Source: Thermodesulfovibrionales bacterium (GTDB lineage: Bacteria > Nitrospirota > Thermodesulfovibrionia > Thermodesulfovibrionales > UBA1546). Taken from it: 6,255 nucleotides of DNA. The notes under the pieces are model-generated. The model made no database searches. It saw only the letters and a list, made by a program, of their open reading frames with translations, and was not told where the DNA came from. The DNA is taken from the NCBI GenBank assembly GCA_030018605.1, contig JASEHP010000093.1:1-6255 (forward strand), given 5' to 3'. Within the stretch, counting starts at the first letter, position 1; the number at the start of each line of letters is the position of its first letter. The position numbers and the translations under genes were made by a program. This document shows positions 6,197 through 6,255 of the stretch, in pieces.

Positions 6197-6205
6197 TTGA
6201 TCGCA

Positions 6206-6255
6206 TTAAATCATCTAAAATGTAACCGGGAAGGTACTGGTTAAATCATCTAAAA
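6206..6255. repeat. 15-bp perfect direct repeat, 35-bp period, at the window edge
   Basis: TTAAATCATCTAAAA occurs at 6206-6220 and again at 6241-6255, where the window ends, so the second copy may continue. The 20 bp between them hold TAACC (6223-6227) and GGTTA (6239-6243), a 5-bp inverted repeat with an 11-nt spacer. The array lies 10 bp upstream of the scpB -35. Candidate explanations are an insertion-sequence end with multiple internal repeats (IS21-type), an operator pair, or a tandem repeat. None can be settled from this window. Confidence 0.6.

Noticed and set aside
6156..6206. In-frame ATG at 6206 as the scpB start, adding 17 residues
   Set aside because: The added residues do not resemble ScpB, the codon region contains the -10 and -35 of a near-consensus promoter, and there is no ribosome binding site at 6206.
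6206..6255. CRISPR array start
   Set aside because: The repeat is only 15 bp as seen, the intervening 20 bp is too short for a spacer, only two copies are visible and no cas gene is present.

Overview
The window looks like a stretch of a mid-to-low GC (about 40% by eye) Gram-negative genome. The evidence is a lipoprotein with an outer-membrane-type +2 residue, an MltB-type lytic transglycosylase, Shine-Dalgarno sites, and ScpB rather than MukB chromosome condensation. The mix of a caspase-like lipoprotein, a FlgT-N/DUF4384 protein and LysM-NlpC/P60 is typical of Nitrospirota or Deltaproteobacteria-like lineages. That placement is an inference and I cannot fix the phylum. The left edge cuts a gene and the right edge falls inside a repeated sequence, so this may be a whole metagenomic contig broken at its ends.

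Left block (+ strand, 1-4743): four genes in one direction with small gaps (33 and 34 nt) and one 4-nt ATGA overlap, so probably one transcript. They are the 3' end of an MltB-family lytic transglycosylase, a 68-residue membrane-anchored zinc-ribbon protein, a 1106-residue lipoprotein with four Ig-like repeats and a C-terminal caspase-like (C14) protease domain, and an exported protein with a FlgT-N-like domain followed by DUF4384. The caspase gene and the DUF4384 gene are translationally coupled and probably work together outside the cytoplasm. The substrate and role are unknown.

Right block (- strand, 6196 down to 4760): a strong sigma70-type promoter (TTGAAT, 17 bp, TATAAT) sits only 12 nt upstream of the best scpB start, which predicts a near-leaderless mRNA. 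scpB is followed after 16 nt by a secreted LysM-LysM-NlpC/P60 peptidoglycan endopeptidase with a good ribosome binding site. The two blocks converge with a 16-nt gap and no visible terminator.

Right edge (6206-6255): a perfect 15-bp direct repeat with a 35-bp period lies just upstream of the scpB promoter and runs into the window end. It could be an insertion-sequence end, an operator, or a tandem repeat that stopped an assembly.

The most interesting system is the extracytoplasmic caspase-like lipoprotein. It has an intact His/Cys dyad and a canonical EF-hand loop inside the protease domain, and it is coupled to its DUF4384 partner. Peptidoglycan hydrolases lie on both sides.
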